Shown here: piece after piece, positions 30,129 to 42,982 of the stretch
Layout: each line of letters starts with the position of its first letter
Position numbering within the stretch: position 1 is the first letter of the stretch
Source: Kosakonia pseudosacchari
Lineage (GTDB): Bacteria; Pseudomonadota; Gammaproteobacteria; Enterobacterales; Enterobacteriaceae
DNA: 64,000 nt
Assembly (NCBI RefSeq): GCF_900184035.1
Contig: NZ_FXWP01000026.1
Coordinates: 1-64,000 of the forward strand
Direction of reading: 5' to 3'
Translations under genes and position numbers: made by a program
Notes under the pieces: model-generated
The model's database searches: none
What the model saw: only the letters and a program-made list of their open reading frames with translations
What the model was told of the DNA's origin: nothing

Positions 30129-30865
30129 TGAAAAAACGCGCTCTTCTTCCGCTGTTAGCCAGCCTTGCTTCCCCGCTGGCGTTCGCTGTCGGCACGGTGG
30201 ATGTCTATATGGAAGGCGACAGCAAACCGAAAACCCTCACCAACGCCGAGTATCTGGTGGATCTGGTAGGGCAACCGCGTCTGGCGAATAGCTGGTGGCC
30301 CGGAGCGGTGGTGAGTGAACGCCAGGCGACAGTTGCCGAGCAGGCGCGCCATCAGGCACTGCTTGCGCGACTTAGCGCCCTTGCCGCCGACGAGAGTGGC
30401 GACAGCGCCGCTGCCATTAACGCGCTGCGTCAGCAGTTGCAGGCCATGAAAGTGACCGGGCGGCAAATTGTCGAACTGGATCCTGATTACCTGCGTACCC
30501 ATCGCCTCGCCAACCGCCCTTTACAGGGGCAATACACCTTATGGGTTGGCTCGCAGCCAACCACCATCACCGTGGTTGGGCTTATCAGCAGCCCGGGCAA
30601 AAAAGTGTTTACACCCGAACGGGATGTGGTGAGCTATCTGGATGAGATGAGCCTGCTGAGCGGCGCGGATCGCAGCTACGCCTGGGTGGTGTACCCGAAC
30701 GGCAAAACGCAAAAGGTACCGGTGGGCTACTGGAACCGACGCCACGTGGAGCCGATGCCCGGCAGCGTGATTTTTGTCGGTTTCGCACCGGGTTTGTGGA
30801 GTAACGAGTATGACGAGCTGAATGCCGACATTCTTCAGTCCCTGACGCATCGGATACCGGAATAA
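30128..30865 (+). CDS. yjbG: YjbG, periplasmic polysaccharide-export protein (GfcC family)
   Basis: 245 residues with a signal peptide ([20 protein letters not shown]). The mature protein starts [11 protein letters not shown]. The C-terminal part ([20 protein letters not shown]) is the most conserved region of the GfcC-like family. It is translationally coupled to yjbF and is followed 2 bp later by yjbH. It probably works in the periplasm with YjbF and YjbH in exopolysaccharide secretion. Confidence 0.94.
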   Translation: MKKRALLPLLASLASPLAFAVGTVDVYMEGDSKPKTLTNAEYLVDLVGQPRLANSWWPGAVVSERQATVAEQARHQALLARLSALAADESGDSAAAINALRQQLQAMKVTGRQIVELDPDYLRTHRLANRPLQGQYTLWVGSQPTTITVVGLISSPGKKVFTPERDVVSYLDEMSLLSGADRSYAWVVYPNGKTQKVPVGYWNRRHVEPMPGSVIFVGFAPGLWSNEYDELNADILQSLTHRIPE

Positions 30866-30867
30866 TA

Positions 30868-32964
30868 ATGAAAAAATCGTTTGTCATTAGCCTGTTGGCG
30901 CTGGGGATTAGCGCCGCCTGTCACGCAGAATCGTACCCGGACCCGATTGGCCCCTCGCAGTCGGACTTCGGTGGCGTCGGTCTGCTGCAAACGCCCACTG
31001 CGCGTATGGCGCCTGAAGGCGAATTGAGTTTTAACTACCGCGACAACCATCAATATCGCTACTACTCCGGCTCGGTGCAGCTCTTCCCGTGGCTGGAAAC
31101 CACGCTGCGCTACACCGATGTGCGGACGCGCAAATACAGTACGGTAGAAGCCTTCTCTGGCAATCAATCCTACAAAGATAAAGCTTTCGATGTGAAACTG
31201 CGCCTGTGGCAAGAAGGTTACTGGCTGCCGGAAGTTTCCGTGGGCGCGCGCGATATTGGCGGTACGGGTCTGTTCGATGGCGAATATCTGGTGGCGAGCA
31301 AAGCCTGGGGGCCGTTTGATTTCTCGCTGGGTCTCGGTTGGGGCTACCTTGGCACCAGCGGCAACATCAAAAACCCGCTCTGCTCCTATGACGAGAAATA
31401 TTGTACGCGCGATACCCGTTACAAAGCCGCTGGATCCACGGATACCAGCCAGATGTTCCGTGGCCCGACCGCGCTGTTTGGCGGGGTGGAGTACCAAACG
31501 CCATGGAACCCGCTGCGCTTAAAACTGGAGTATGAAGGAAATAACTACCAGCAGGACTTTGCCGGTAAACTGCCGCAGCGCAGCAAGGTCAACGTCGGCG
31601 CGATTTATCGCGTCACCGACTGGGCGGACATCAACCTGAGCTATGAGCGCGGGAATACCTGGATGTTCGGCTTTACCCTGCGTAACAACTTCAACAACCT
31701 GCGCCCATCCTATATCGACAACGCCCGGCCGAAATATCAGCCGCAGCCGCAAGATGCGATCCTCCAGCATTCGGTGGTGGCGAATCAGTTGACCTTACTG
31801 AAATACAACGCCGGGCTTACCGATCCGCAAATTCAGGTGAAAGGTGACACGCTGTATGTCACCGGCGAGCAGGTGAAATACCGCCACACCCAGGAAGGCG
31901 TGGAGCGCGCGAATCGCATCATCATGAATGACTTGCCGGATGGTATACGCACTATTCGCGTGACGGAAAACCGCCTCAACATGCCGGTTGTCACCACCGA
32001 GACGGATGTTGCCAGCCTGAAGCGCCACCTTGAAGGTGAACCGCTGGGGCAGGATACGGAACTGGTACAAAAACGCGAAACGCCGATCGTGCCGGACAAA
32101 CCGGAGCAGGGTTGGTATATCGATAAATCCTCGTTCGATTTCCACATCGATCCGGTGCTTAACCAGTCGTTCGGCGGCCCGGAAGCTTTCTACATGTACC
32201 AGCTTGGCGTGATGGCCACCGCCGACTGGTGGTTAACAGATCACCTTCTGACCACCGGTAGTCTGTTTGGCAACCTGACCAATAACTACGACAAGTTTAA
32301 CTACACCAACCCGCCGAGAGATTCGGCGCTGCCGCGTGTGCGTACCCGCGTGCGTGAATATGTGCAGAACGATGTTTACATCAACAACATGCAGGCGAAC
32401 TACTTCCAGTACCTGGGCAATAACTTTTATGGCCAGGTATATGCCGGGTATCTGGAAACCATGTATGGCGGTGCGGGTGCCGAACTGCTGTGGCGTCCGG
32501 TTGATAGCCACTGGGCGTTTGGTATCGACGGCAACTATGTAAAACAGCGTGACTGGCGCAGTGCGCAGGACATGATGAAGTTCACCGATTACAGCGTGAA
32601 AACTGGCCACTTCACCGCTTACTGGACGCCGTGGTTTGCCGAAAATGTGCTGGTAAAAGCCAGCGTCGGTCAATATCTGGCGGGCGATAAAGGCGTCACG
32701 CTGGATGTGTCGAAGCACTTCGACAGCGGCATTGTTGTGGGTGCCTATGCCACCAAAACCAACGTTTCAGCCGCGCAGTACGGGGAAGGGGACTTCACCA
32801 AAGGGGTCTACATTTCGGTTCCGCTGGATCTCTTCAGCACCGGCCCGACCCGCAGCCGCGCTGGCATTGGCTGGACGCCGCTGACGCGTGACGGTGGTCA
32901 GATGCTGGGTCGTAAGTTCGAGCTTTACAACATGACCAACGATAAGACGGTCAACTTCCAGTAA
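30868..32964 (+). CDS. yjbH: YjbH, outer-membrane beta-barrel (GfcD family)
   Basis: A 698-residue protein matching the YjbH/GfcD family (698 in E. coli). A 20-residue signal peptide ends SAACHA. It is followed by [20 protein letters not shown], a typical start of this barrel family. Many alternating aromatic strands follow. A periplasmic-like insert lies around residues 300-400, and a second barrel follows to the end. It is predicted to form the outer-membrane export route for the Yjb polysaccharide. It is the last gene of yjbEFGH. A tandem hairpin repeat begins 7 bp after its stop. Confidence 0.94.
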   Translation: MKKSFVISLLALGISAACHAESYPDPIGPSQSDFGGVGLLQTPTARMAPEGELSFNYRDNHQYRYYSGSVQLFPWLETTLRYTDVRTRKYSTVEAFSGNQSYKDKAFDVKLRLWQEGYWLPEVSVGARDIGGTGLFDGEYLVASKAWGPFDFSLGLGWGYLGTSGNIKNPLCSYDEKYCTRDTRYKAAGSTDTSQMFRGPTALFGGVEYQTPWNPLRLKLEYEGNNYQQDFAGKLPQRSKVNVGAIYRVTDWADINLSYERGNTWMFGFTLRNNFNNLRPSYIDNARPKYQPQPQDAILQHSVVANQLTLLKYNAGLTDPQIQVKGDTLYVTGEQVKYRHTQEGVERANRIIMNDLPDGIRTIRVTENRLNMPVVTTETDVASLKRHLEGEPLGQDTELVQKRETPIVPDKPEQGWYIDKSSFDFHIDPVLNQSFGGPEAFYMYQLGVMATADWWLTDHLLTTGSLFGNLTNNYDKFNYTNPPRDSALPRVRTRVREYVQNDVYINNMQANYFQYLGNNFYGQVYAGYLETMYGGAGAELLWRPVDSHWAFGIDGNYVKQRDWRSAQDMMKFTDYSVKTGHFTAYWTPWFAENVLVKASVGQYLAGDKGVTLDVSKHFDSGIVVGAYATKTNVSAAQYGEGDFTKGVYISVPLDLFSTGPTRSRAGIGWTPLTRDGGQMLGRKFELYNMTNDKTVNFQ

Positions 32965-32970
32965 ACGTGT

Positions 32971-33181
32971 TCTCTCCCCGTTCGGGGAGAGAAATGCGGC
33001 AAGCACTGCCTTTCTTCATTGCCGACCACACTTCTCTCCCCGCCAGGGGAGAGAAATGCGGCAAGTTCTGCCTTTCTTCATTGCCAACCACACTTCTCTC
33101 CCCGTCAGGGGAGAAGTGCCGCAAGCTCTCTCTTTCTCCATCGCCAGCCATATTTCTCTCCCCATCACAGGAGAGAAAATG
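32971..33181. repeat. Tandem repeat: four hairpin units of about 62 bp
   Basis: TCTCTCCCC starts at 32971, 33033, 33095 and 33155, so the periods are 62, 62 and 60 bp. Each unit has a palindrome (TCTCTCCCCG-TTCGGGGAGAGA in unit 1) and then GCGGCAAG, CTGCCTTTCTTCATTGCC and CCACACT. The first three units are nearly identical; the fourth has drifted. The array fills the gap between convergent yjbH and the acyltransferase gene. A related palindrome is at 44495-44516. It is not a CRISPR, because the whole unit is repeated without variable spacers. Confidence 0.9.
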
Positions 33182-33185
33182 GCAT

Positions 33186-33647
33186 TCACAACCGACGCAA
33201 CAGCCGCGCCGGATTGCCGGCATACACCCCTTTCTCGCTGAGCGATTTGGTCACCACGCTGCCCGCGCCAATCACACAGCCATCGGCAATGGTCACCGCC
33301 AGAATGGTTGCGCCGCTGCCTATCGACACATCATTGCCAATCACAATTCTCCCCCAGCTTTCCCGGTCGGGGTTCGGTTTACCCTCGCGAAACATATCGT
33401 TGGCGAACATCACGCCATGACCGATAAAGCAGCGCTCACCAATGGTGACATATTCGCAAATAAAGCTATGCGACTGGATTTTCGAGCCTTTGCCGACCTG
33501 CGTATGCCCCTGGATTTCGACAAATGGGCCGACAAACACATCGTCCGCCAGCGTGCAGCCGTATAAATTGACGGGTTCATAAATCACCACATTTTCGCCG
33601 CAGGTGACATTGCTTACGGCGGTTTGGCGCAAAGAGGCGCTTGTCAT
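33186..33647 (-). CDS. Left-handed beta-helix (hexapeptide) acyltransferase
   Basis: A 153-residue protein made of hexapeptide repeats ([LIV]-G-x4 turns), for example DDVFVGPFVEIQGHTQVGKG, IGERCFIGHGVMFAND and IGNDVSIGSGATI. These form the trimeric helix of O-acetyl- and N-acyltransferases such as sugar or nucleotide-sugar acetyltransferases. The C-terminal YAGNPARLLRRL is the usual ending. AAGGAGGG sits too close to the ATG at 33650, so 33647 is chosen. It follows the GNAT gene by about 9 bp and probably forms an operon with it. The acceptor is unknown; modification of a surface sugar is possible. Confidence 0.88.
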   Translation of the reverse strand: MTSASLRQTAVSNVTCGENVVIYEPVNLYGCTLADDVFVGPFVEIQGHTQVGKGSKIQSHSFICEYVTIGERCFIGHGVMFANDMFREGKPNPDRESWGRIVIGNDVSIGSGATILAVTIADGCVIGAGSVVTKSLSEKGVYAGNPARLLRRL

Positions 33648-33656
33648 CATCCCTCC

Positions 33657-34172
33657 TTAAAGCGAAAGCGGTTTGCCCAGAATATGCAGCGTACTTTGCT
33701 GCGACGCGGTACTAAATTGGGTGTCTTTAAGATGCGTGAATCCCAGCCGCTGGTAAAAACGCTGCGCGTTCGGGTTGGCGTCCAGCACTTCCAGCCAGAT
33801 AAACCGCTCACCACGCTGTTGCGCCAGGCGTTCTACTTCTGCCAGCAGTTGCTCGCCGTAGCCTTTACGCGTTTCGCCCGGTAACAGATAGAGTTTATGC
33901 AGTAGCGTGCCCGCCGGGCCCTGTTCATCAACGGCGCGGTGCCAGCTAACTTTGGCGAAGCCGACAGGCGCAACATCCTCGGCGATAAACCAGTTGCCCG
34001 TTGTGCTTTGCAGGCTCTGCTGGAGCGCGGGTACGGCATACTCCTGCGTAAGAAAATCTTCCAGTTCGGCCGGTTCGCGCCACAGAGGGGCAAAATGATG
34101 GCGATAACTGGCGTAGCCCATTTCACTCAGTAACGCGGCGTCCGCGATTTCAGCCTTACGTATGGTAAGCAT
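33657..34172 (-). CDS. GNAT family N-acetyltransferase
   Basis: A 171-residue single-domain GNAT protein. The N-terminal MLTIRKAEIADAALLSEMGY is motif C/D. The acetyl-CoA pyrophosphate loop is ETRKGYGEQLL, a version of R/Q-x-x-G-x-G/A. Motif B includes WLEVLDANPNAQRFYQRLGF, typical for this family. The ATG at 34172 has AGGAG 11 nt upstream. Frames extending to 34469 cross the psiE promoter and are unlikely. It is the first gene of a two-gene unit with the hexapeptide acyltransferase and is divergent from psiE. The substrate is unknown. Confidence 0.88.
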   Translation of the reverse strand: MLTIRKAEIADAALLSEMGYASYRHHFAPLWREPAELEDFLTQEYAVPALQQSLQSTTGNWFIAEDVAPVGFAKVSWHRAVDEQGPAGTLLHKLYLLPGETRKGYGEQLLAEVERLAQQRGERFIWLEVLDANPNAQRFYQRLGFTHLKDTQFSTASQQSTLHILGKPLSL

Positions 34173-34244
34173 GCTCTTTTTGTCTCCTGCGTGGACATGT
34201 CTGTGCAACATGTCATCACGCGGTGTCACAAAATATAAGCAAAT

Positions 34245-34266
34245 AATGTAGATCCAGATCACATTT
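34245..34266. promoter_or_regulatory. CRP site upstream of psiE
   Basis: The 22-bp palindrome AATGTAGATCCAGATCACATTT is very close to the CRP consensus. It lies 43 bp before psiE and also upstream of the divergent GNAT gene. E. coli psiE is repressed by cAMP-CRP and induced by phosphate starvation. Two TGTCA half-sites at 34211 and 34224 could belong to a degenerate Pho box, but their 13-bp spacing is not standard. Confidence 0.75.
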
Positions 34267-34308
34267 TTGCGATATACAAAGTGTTGTTCACAGCAATGAG
34301 GTGCCGCT

Positions 34309-34719
34309 ATGACATCGCTAACTCGTCCACGCGTTGAGTTTATTTCGACCATCTTGCAGACCGTGCTGAATCTTGGTCTGTTGAGCCTCGGTCTGATTCT
34401 GATTGTCTTTCTGGGCAAAGAGACACTGCATCTGGCGGATGTCCTGTTCGCGCCAGTGCAAACCAGCAAATATGAGCTGGTGGAAGGGCTGGTGGTTTAT
34501 TTTCTCTATTTCGAATTTATCGCCCTGATTGTGAAGTACTTTCAGTCCGGGTTTCACTTCCCGTTGCGCTATTTTATTTACATTGGTATTACCGCGATTG
34601 TGCGGTTGATCATCGTCGATCACCAGTCGCCGATGGATGTGTTGATCTACTCGGCGGCGATCCTGTTGCTGGTGATCACCCTGTGGTTGTGTAACTCGCA
34701 ACGGCTGAGGCGCGAATAA
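34309..34719 (+). CDS. psiE: Phosphate-starvation-inducible protein PsiE
   Basis: 136 residues, the same as E. coli PsiE, a small inner-membrane protein of unknown function induced on phosphate starvation. Four hydrophobic segments are visible (about 16-37, 57-80, 84-105 and 110-128), with the conserved [20 protein letters not shown]. The ATG at 34309 follows GAGG. It is monocistronic, with a strong hairpin at its stop codon. Confidence 0.95.
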   Translation: MTSLTRPRVEFISTILQTVLNLGLLSLGLILIVFLGKETLHLADVLFAPVQTSKYELVEGLVVYFLYFEFIALIVKYFQSGFHFPLRYFIYIGITAIVRLIIVDHQSPMDVLIYSAAILLLVITLWLCNSQRLRRE

Positions 34720-34745
34720 AAAAAAGGCGGCCTTCGAGGGCCGCC
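34718..34745 (-). terminator. Terminator at the end of the malEFG side
   Basis: GGCGGCC-TTCGAG-GGCCGCC with A8 on its left flank gives a T run on the minus strand, so it can end transcripts arriving from malG. On the plus strand it directly follows psiE but lacks a T run. Confidence 0.75.
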
Positions 34746-35057
34746 AACGACTTCACAAGTTACTCGTCATTCTTCAGTCTGCAGGGGGCGTTGGCTGCGT
34801 TCGTCCACTCCAGTCAATTACTTATGTAAGCTCCTGGGGATGATCTCACTTGCCGCCTTCCTGCAACCTGAATTATTGAGAGTTTCGGGTGATACAAGTT
34901 GAGGGTGCAGTGGCAACGCCGGTCATCTTTCGGGTGATAGCTATGTTGGCTTCCTTTACTCACCCCGGTCACTGACTTCAGTCAGCTCCCGGGGATTCGT
35001 GCAGTCGCCGCCTTGCGCTAACCCGAAACATTTAAGGCGTAATAACAACAATGAAAA
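34746..35057. repeat. Two copies of a dispersed intergenic repeat between psiE and malG
   Basis: Copy 1 (about 34761-34890) contains CCAGTCAATTACTTATGTAAG, CTCCTGGGGAT, TGCCGCCTTCCTGCAACCTG and AATTATTGAGAG. Copy 2 (about 34940-35035) contains ACCCCGGTCACTGACTTCAG, TCAGCTCCCGGGGATTCG and GTCGCCGCCTTGCGCTAACC. Both fold into a hairpin with CCCCGG/CCGGGG-type bases and a TAAG/CTTA or CTGAC/GTCAG inner stem. Short GTGATA repeats lie between the copies. No gene is seen in this 338-bp gap. E. coli has xylE here. Confidence 0.7.
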
Positions 35058-35948
35058 TTAACCTTTCACACCGCCTGCGGTCAGGCCGTTAACCAGCCAG
35101 CGCTGCGCAAGCAGGAAGACAACCGTAATTGGGATCGCGGACAGCACCGCCGCCGCGGCAAAATCGCCCCACAGGTAGTTTTGCGGGTTGAGATATTGCT
35201 GCATCCCGACCGCCAGCGTGTAACTGTTAACATCGCGCAGCAGCAGCGAGGCAACCGGTACTTCGGTAATGGCGGCGATGAATGACAGAATAAACACCAC
35301 CGCCAGAATCGGCACCGACAGCGGCAGCAGCACCAGGCGGAACGCCTGCCACGGTGTTGCGCCATCCAGCGACGCCGCTTCTTCCAGCGAACCGTCGATC
35401 GTTTCGAAATAACCTTTGATCGTCCACACATGCAGCGCGATCCCGCCCATGTAAGCGAAGATCACCCCGCCGTGCGTATTCAGACCGATAAACGGCACGT
35501 ACTGGCCGAGCCGGTCAAACAACGCGTACAGCGCCACCAGCGACAGCACAGCCGGGAACATCTGGAAAATAAGCATCCCTTTCAGCAATGTCGCTTTGCC
35601 GCGAAAACGCATACGGGCAAAGGCATACGCACACGTCGTGGAGAGCGCGACAATGCCGACAGCGGTGATACTGGCGATTTTTACCGAGTTCCACAGCCAC
35701 AGCAGCACCGGGAACGGTGGCGGTGTGACGCGGCCATCGGCGTGTTCGACGCTAAAGCCCAGCGCGAGACGCCAGTGCTCCCACGAAATGTTTTCCGGAA
35801 TCAAACTGCCGGTGGCGAAGTTACCTTCACGCAGCGAAATGGCGACCACCATCAGCAGCGGGAACATAATGGCGGCAATAAACACCAGCAATAACAAATG
35901 GGTGATAAACAGCCGCAGCTTTTGCGATTTCGCCTGCACCATAGCCAT
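35058..35948 (-). CDS. malG: Maltose/maltodextrin ABC transporter permease MalG
   Basis: One of the two membrane subunits of the MalFGK2 importer, which takes maltodextrins from MalE into the cytoplasm. It is 296 aa, as in E. coli, with six membrane segments. The EAA loop that docks on MalK reads [21 protein letters not shown] (about 190-210). The protein ends LTAGGVKG, as expected for MalG, whose C-terminus contacts MalK. It follows malF by 14 bp in the malEFG operon. Confidence 0.97.
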   Translation of the reverse strand: MAMVQAKSQKLRLFITHLLLLVFIAAIMFPLLMVVAISLREGNFATGSLIPENISWEHWRLALGFSVEHADGRVTPPPFPVLLWLWNSVKIASITAVGIVALSTTCAYAFARMRFRGKATLLKGMLIFQMFPAVLSLVALYALFDRLGQYVPFIGLNTHGGVIFAYMGGIALHVWTIKGYFETIDGSLEEAASLDGATPWQAFRLVLLPLSVPILAVVFILSFIAAITEVPVASLLLRDVNSYTLAVGMQQYLNPQNYLWGDFAAAAVLSAIPITVVFLLAQRWLVNGLTAGGVKG

Positions 35949-35962
35949 AATTTTCGTCCTCC

Positions 35963-37507
35963 TTAATCGAATTTCATGCGCGTAGCTTTCAGGTTGACGA
36001 TAGCCAACGCACCCACCAGCAGGAAAATCAGCGTGGCGATGGCGGCGGCGAGCCCAAAGTCCTGACCACCGCCGCCTTCAAAGGCGATGCGATAGGTGTA
36101 GCTCACCAGCAGGTCGGTATAACCGGCTGGTGTGGTGGTGCCAATGCGATCCGGCCCGCCATTGGTCAGCAGTTGGATCAGCACGAAGTTGTTAAAGTTA
36201 AACGCGAAGCTGGCGATCATCAGCGGCGTTAGCGGCTTGATCAGCAGCGGAAAGGTGATGCGGAAAAAGTTTTGCAGCGGCCCGGCACCATCCATCGCCG
36301 AGGCCTCATACAGATCGTCAGGGATCGCTTTCAACAACCCCATGCACAAGATCATCATGTACGGATAACCGAGCCAGGTGTTGACGATCACGATCATCGA
36401 GCGCGCGGTTGCGGGATCGCTAAACCACGCCGGTTTAATGCCAAACAGCGCGCTCAGCATCATGTTGATCTCACCAAAGCTCTGGTTAAACAGCCCTTTG
36501 AAGATCAAAATCGAGATAAACGACGGCACCGCATACGGCAGAATCAACAGCACGCGATAAATCGCTTTGCCTTTTAGCGATTCCCACTGCACCACGCAGG
36601 CCAGCACCATGCCGACAGCAACGGTCAGCACCACGGTTAGCACCGAGAACACCACCGTCCAGATAAAGATCTCAATAAACGGTTTTTGAATGCCTTCATC
36701 GGTAAAGACACGCGTGAAGTTATCCCAGCCGATGGTCACGGTATAGCCGGGGCTGAGCTTTTCGCTGCCCCAACTGCCGTCGGCGTTAATTGCCTGGAAG
36801 TAGCCGATATCGTTGTTCGCCCGGTATTTCACGCCGCTCTGGTTGTTGGTCAGCGTACCGTCCTGTTCAAGCTGATACAGCGGGCGCGTACCGGAGAACT
36901 GGCGCAGCGAACTCATCGCCACTTTGCTGCCATCCGGCAGGAGGGCGGTGAGTTGGTTTAGCGCCTGGCGATTTTGCGTGATGATGCGCAGATTGGCGCG
37001 CTCGCCAGCGGGCAGGGCATCAGCCTCTTTTAGCGTCAGTTGCTGCTCGCCGCCGGGTTTGAACGCATCGGAAACGTAGTTTTTACCGCTGTCGCCGTCG
37101 GTCAGCGCCAGTCGCCATGCGTCACCTTCCGGGTAGAGCCCAAAGTTATATGCTTTACCTGCCTGGTAGGAACGATCAAGCAGCACCTGCTGCGCGCGCT
37201 CCTGGGTGAGCTGGTTAGTGCTGCTGTAGTTGGTAAACGCGATGGCGATGGTACAAATCAGCGGGAACAGGACAAACAGCCCCATGCCCGCCACGCCGGG
37301 ATAAACATAGCGCCAGGCATAGGCTTTACGGTTGGCGAAAATATAGAGGCCCGCCGAACTAAGCACGAGCGTGGTAATGGCGAAAAGGTATTCCCCCTGG
37401 GCATACATCATAACGACAAGGTAAGCCACCAACAGGCCAACAACGGTGATGGCCGCCCATGCGAGTTGCGGGCTTTGCCACCAGTGGCGTTTTCTTCTTA
37501 CATCCAT
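35963..37507 (-). CDS. malF: Maltose/maltodextrin ABC transporter permease MalF
   Basis: The larger permease subunit of MalFGK2. At 514 aa it equals E. coli MalF. Three N-terminal membrane segments ([16 protein letters not shown] and others) are followed by the large periplasmic P2 loop, about residues 95-275, which contacts MalE. Five further segments follow, with the EAA motif [21 protein letters not shown]. The start at 37507 ([12 protein letters not shown]) matches the family, and an upstream ATG at 37531 is not needed. malE precedes it by 189 bp containing repeats. Confidence 0.97.
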   Translation of the reverse strand: MDVRRKRHWWQSPQLAWAAITVVGLLVAYLVVMMYAQGEYLFAITTLVLSSAGLYIFANRKAYAWRYVYPGVAGMGLFVLFPLICTIAIAFTNYSSTNQLTQERAQQVLLDRSYQAGKAYNFGLYPEGDAWRLALTDGDSGKNYVSDAFKPGGEQQLTLKEADALPAGERANLRIITQNRQALNQLTALLPDGSKVAMSSLRQFSGTRPLYQLEQDGTLTNNQSGVKYRANNDIGYFQAINADGSWGSEKLSPGYTVTIGWDNFTRVFTDEGIQKPFIEIFIWTVVFSVLTVVLTVAVGMVLACVVQWESLKGKAIYRVLLILPYAVPSFISILIFKGLFNQSFGEINMMLSALFGIKPAWFSDPATARSMIVIVNTWLGYPYMMILCMGLLKAIPDDLYEASAMDGAGPLQNFFRITFPLLIKPLTPLMIASFAFNFNNFVLIQLLTNGGPDRIGTTTPAGYTDLLVSYTYRIAFEGGGGQDFGLAAAIATLIFLLVGALAIVNLKATRMKFD

Positions 37508-37539
37508 GGGGATTTCCTCTCTACTCGACACCCTTCACG

Positions 37540-37620
37540 CTGCCGCGTTGTTGGTTGCGGTTGCGCACACTTGATGCTTACTTTTGTAAGCGCTCCGGGA
37601 TACACAACGCTGCCGCCGTG
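37540..37620. repeat. Dispersed intergenic repeat in the malE-malF gap
   Basis: Contains CTTGATGCTTACTTTTGTAAG and GCGCTCCGGGATACAC, then GCTGCCGCCGTG, aligning with the elements at 26755 and 34761. In E. coli the same gap holds REP sequences that protect malE mRNA. Confidence 0.6.
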
Positions 37621-37660
37621 ATGCGCGCGAAGGATGCCGCGTATACAACATGTCCAATTC

Positions 37661-37686
37661 GCCTTATCCCCGTCCGGGGATAAGGC
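37661..37686 (-). promoter_or_regulatory. malE 3' hairpin
   Basis: GCCTTATCCCC pairs perfectly with GGGGATAAGGC (11 bp, 4-nt loop), 10 bp after the malE stop. Without a T run it probably serves as an mRNA stabiliser or partial terminator. This would explain high malE and lower malFG expression, as known in E. coli. Confidence 0.75.
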
Positions 37687-37696
37687 ATTCACATTT

Positions 37697-39257
<1,561 letters not shown>

Positions 39258-40367
39258 ATGGCGAGCGTACAGCTGCGTAATGTAACGAAAGCCTGGGGCG
39301 ATGTGGTGGTGTCGAAAGACATCAGTCTCGACATCCACGAAGGAGAATTCGTGGTGTTTGTCGGCCCGTCAGGCTGTGGTAAGTCGACGCTGCTGCGCAT
39401 GATTGCCGGGCTGGAAACTATCACCAGCGGGGATTTGCTGATTGGCGATACCCGCATGAATGAGGTTCCGCCCGCCGAACGCGGCGTTGGCATGGTGTTT
39501 CAGTCCTACGCGCTCTATCCGCATTTGTCGGTGGCGGAAAATATGTCTTTCGGCCTGAAGCTCGCGGGCGCGAAAAAAGAGATGATCAAATCGCGCGTCA
39601 CGCAGGTAGCGGAAGTGTTGCAACTGGCGCATCTACTGGATCGCAAACCGAAAGCGCTCTCCGGTGGCCAGCGCCAGCGCGTGGCGATTGGTCGTACTCT
39701 GGTGGCTGAGCCCAGCGTCTTCTTGCTCGATGAACCTCTCTCCAACCTTGATGCCGCCCTGCGTGTGCAGATGCGTATTGAGATCTCCCGTCTGCACAAA
39801 CGCCTTGGCCGCACGATGATTTACGTCACTCACGATCAGGTGGAAGCGATGACGCTCGCCGACAAAATTGTGGTGCTCGACGCCGGGCGCGTGGCGCAGG
39901 TGGGTAAACCGCTGGAGCTGTATCACTACCCGGCAGACCGCTTTGTCGCCGGTTTTATCGGCTCGCCGAAGATGAACTTCCTGCCGGTAAAAGTGACCGC
40001 TACCGCCATTGAACAAGTACAGGTTGAGCTGCCCAACCGCCAGCGCGTCTGGCTGCCGGTGGACAGCGCCAATGTGCCGGTCGGCGCGAATATGTCGTTG
40101 GGCATCCGCCCGGAACATCTACTGCCCAGCGACATCGCCGATGTCACGCTGGAGGGCGAAGTTCAAGTCGTCGAACAGCTTGGTCACGAAACACAAATTC
40201 ATATCCAGATCCCTGCAATACGTCAGAACCTGGTCTACCGCCAGACTGACGTGGTGCTGGTAGAAGAGGGTGCCACATTCGCCATCGGCTTACCGCCGGA
40301 GCGTTGCCATCTGTTCCGTGAAGATGGCAGCGCCTGCCGCCGGTTACATAAAGAACCGGGCGTTTAA
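39258..40367 (+). CDS. malK: Maltose/maltodextrin ABC transporter ATPase MalK
   Basis: Energises MalFGK2; it also binds and inhibits MalT and is the target of EIIA-Glc in inducer exclusion. 369 aa (371 in E. coli). Walker A is GPSGCGKST (residues 36-44), the ABC signature is [12 protein letters not shown] (about 134), Walker B is [12 protein letters not shown], and the switch His lies in YVTHDQ. The C-terminal regulatory (TOBE) domain follows from about 240. It starts the malK-lamB-malM operon. Confidence 0.97.
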   Translation: MASVQLRNVTKAWGDVVVSKDISLDIHEGEFVVFVGPSGCGKSTLLRMIAGLETITSGDLLIGDTRMNEVPPAERGVGMVFQSYALYPHLSVAENMSFGLKLAGAKKEMIKSRVTQVAEVLQLAHLLDRKPKALSGGQRQRVAIGRTLVAEPSVFLLDEPLSNLDAALRVQMRIEISRLHKRLGRTMIYVTHDQVEAMTLADKIVVLDAGRVAQVGKPLELYHYPADRFVAGFIGSPKMNFLPVKVTATAIEQVQVELPNRQRVWLPVDSANVPVGANMSLGIRPEHLLPSDIADVTLEGEVQVVEQLGHETQIHIQIPAIRQNLVYRQTDVVLVEEGATFAIGLPPERCHLFREDGSACRRLHKEPGV

Positions 40368-40491
40368 GCGTACCCCACAAAGCGTTTACACAAAGCCATT
40401 CGCATTATGTCGAGGCGGCAACTGACTGAACTTCCCGTTTCGTACCCAAGTACGCGACCGGAGTGAAAGAAGGCAGCCAATAAAGAGATAG

Positions 40492-41868
<1,377 letters not shown>

Positions 41869-41896
41869 GGCTTAAACACCCGCTGTAATGACCAAA

Positions 41897-41916
41897 TGAG
41901 GGGCGCAAGCCCCTCA
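41897..41916 (+). promoter_or_regulatory. lamB-malM intercistronic hairpin
   Basis: TGAGGGGC-GCAA-GCCCCTCA is a perfect 8-bp stem with a stable GCAA loop and no T run. It likely stabilises lamB mRNA and lowers malM expression. Confidence 0.7.
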
Positions 41917-41976
41917 ATCTTAGGTGACGCGCGCTATTGCCTGGCCAACGCTCACCGCGCAATCAAGGTGATCATA

Positions 41977-42921
41977 ATGAAAATGAAAAAAAGTCTCGTC
42001 GCACTCTGCTTATCCGCAGGGCTGCTGGCTGCGGCTCCCGCTGTGAGCCTGGCTGCTGTGAATATCGTGCCGCAGGATATCTCTGCTGCGCCATCTATCC
42101 CAACGTCAACGCTGCAACAACTGCACTGGACGCCGGTGTCACCTTCACAAACGCTGAGTAGTGATATTTCTGCCGCCGGGCAGACGCTGAATGCCGGCGA
42201 TATTACTGGCCCGGTGATGGCCTATAGCGTTCCGGCGAATATCGGCGAGTTGAACATTACATTGACCAGCAAAGTGAACAACGAGAGCGTTTATGCGCCA
42301 AACGTGCTGGTACTTGATCAGAACTTCACACCTGCAGCATTTTTCCCGTCCAGCTTCTTTGCATACCAGGAGCCGGGCGTGATGTCGGATAACCGTTTAG
42401 AAGGCACGATGAAACTGACCCCGGCGTTGGGTCAGCAGAAACTTTATCTGCTGGTATTTACCACGCAAAAAGATCTGCAAAAAACCACGCAGATGGTGGA
42501 TCCGGCTAAAGCCTATGCCAAAGGTAACGGCAACGCCGTACCGGATATTCCCGATCCGATTGCCCGCCATGGCGTGACAGGTTCACTGGCGCTGAAAGCC
42601 AGCACTTCCTCCTCTTCCAGCATATTAGTCGGCCCGCTGTTTGGCTCTTCTGGCCCGGCTTCCGTTACCGTGGGCAACACTGCCGCACCGGCTTACAACA
42701 CGCAACCAGCTCCGGCCGCCGCGCCCGCTGCGGCTCCTGCGCCAGTGGCGAAAAGCGAGCCGATGCTCAACGATACAGAGAGCTACTTTAACCAGGCCAT
42801 CAAACAAGCCGCTGCTAAAGGTGATATTGATAAGGCGCTGAAATTATTGAATGAAGCAGAACGCCTCGGGTCGAAATCCGCCCGTGCCACTTTTATCAGC
42901 AGTGTAAAAGGCAAGGGGTAA
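41977..42921 (+). CDS. malM: Periplasmic maltose-operon protein MalM
   Basis: 314 residues (306 in E. coli); a periplasmic protein of the maltose regulon with no proven biochemical role. The signal peptide ends VSLA. Conserved blocks are PANIGELNITLTSKVN, FFPSSFFAYQEPGVMS and DPAKAYAKGNGNAVPDIPDP. An Ala/Pro-rich linker (about 240-260, PAPAAAPAAAPAPVAK) leads to a helical tail with NDTESYFNQAIKQAAAKGD. The ATG at 41977 (MKMKKS) matches E. coli MalM, and AAGGTGA lies upstream. It is the last gene of malK-lamB-malM. Confidence 0.94.
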   Translation: MKMKKSLVALCLSAGLLAAAPAVSLAAVNIVPQDISAAPSIPTSTLQQLHWTPVSPSQTLSSDISAAGQTLNAGDITGPVMAYSVPANIGELNITLTSKVNNESVYAPNVLVLDQNFTPAAFFPSSFFAYQEPGVMSDNRLEGTMKLTPALGQQKLYLLVFTTQKDLQKTTQMVDPAKAYAKGNGNAVPDIPDPIARHGVTGSLALKASTSSSSSILVGPLFGSSGPASVTVGNTAAPAYNTQPAPAAAPAAAPAPVAKSEPMLNDTESYFNQAIKQAAAKGDIDKALKLLNEAERLGSKSARATFISSVKGKG

Positions 42922-42954
42922 TCTCTCCCCACAATGCTGATATTTGCAGCAACT

Positions 42955-42982
42955 GGTGCGTCGCCTGACGCACCTTTTTTTC
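42955..42982 (+). terminator. malK-lamB-malM intrinsic terminator
   Basis: GGTGCGTC-GCCT-GACGCACC stem followed by eight T, 33 nt after malM. Confidence 0.94.

Noticed and set aside
32971-33181. CRISPR array
   Set aside because: Repeats are contiguous 60-62 bp units. The segments between palindromes are themselves repeated, and no cas genes are nearby.
34211-34229. Pho box upstream of psiE
   Set aside because: Two TGTCA half-sites are present, but their 13-bp spacing differs from the 11-bp spacing of a Pho box. Mentioned only as possible in the CRP entry.
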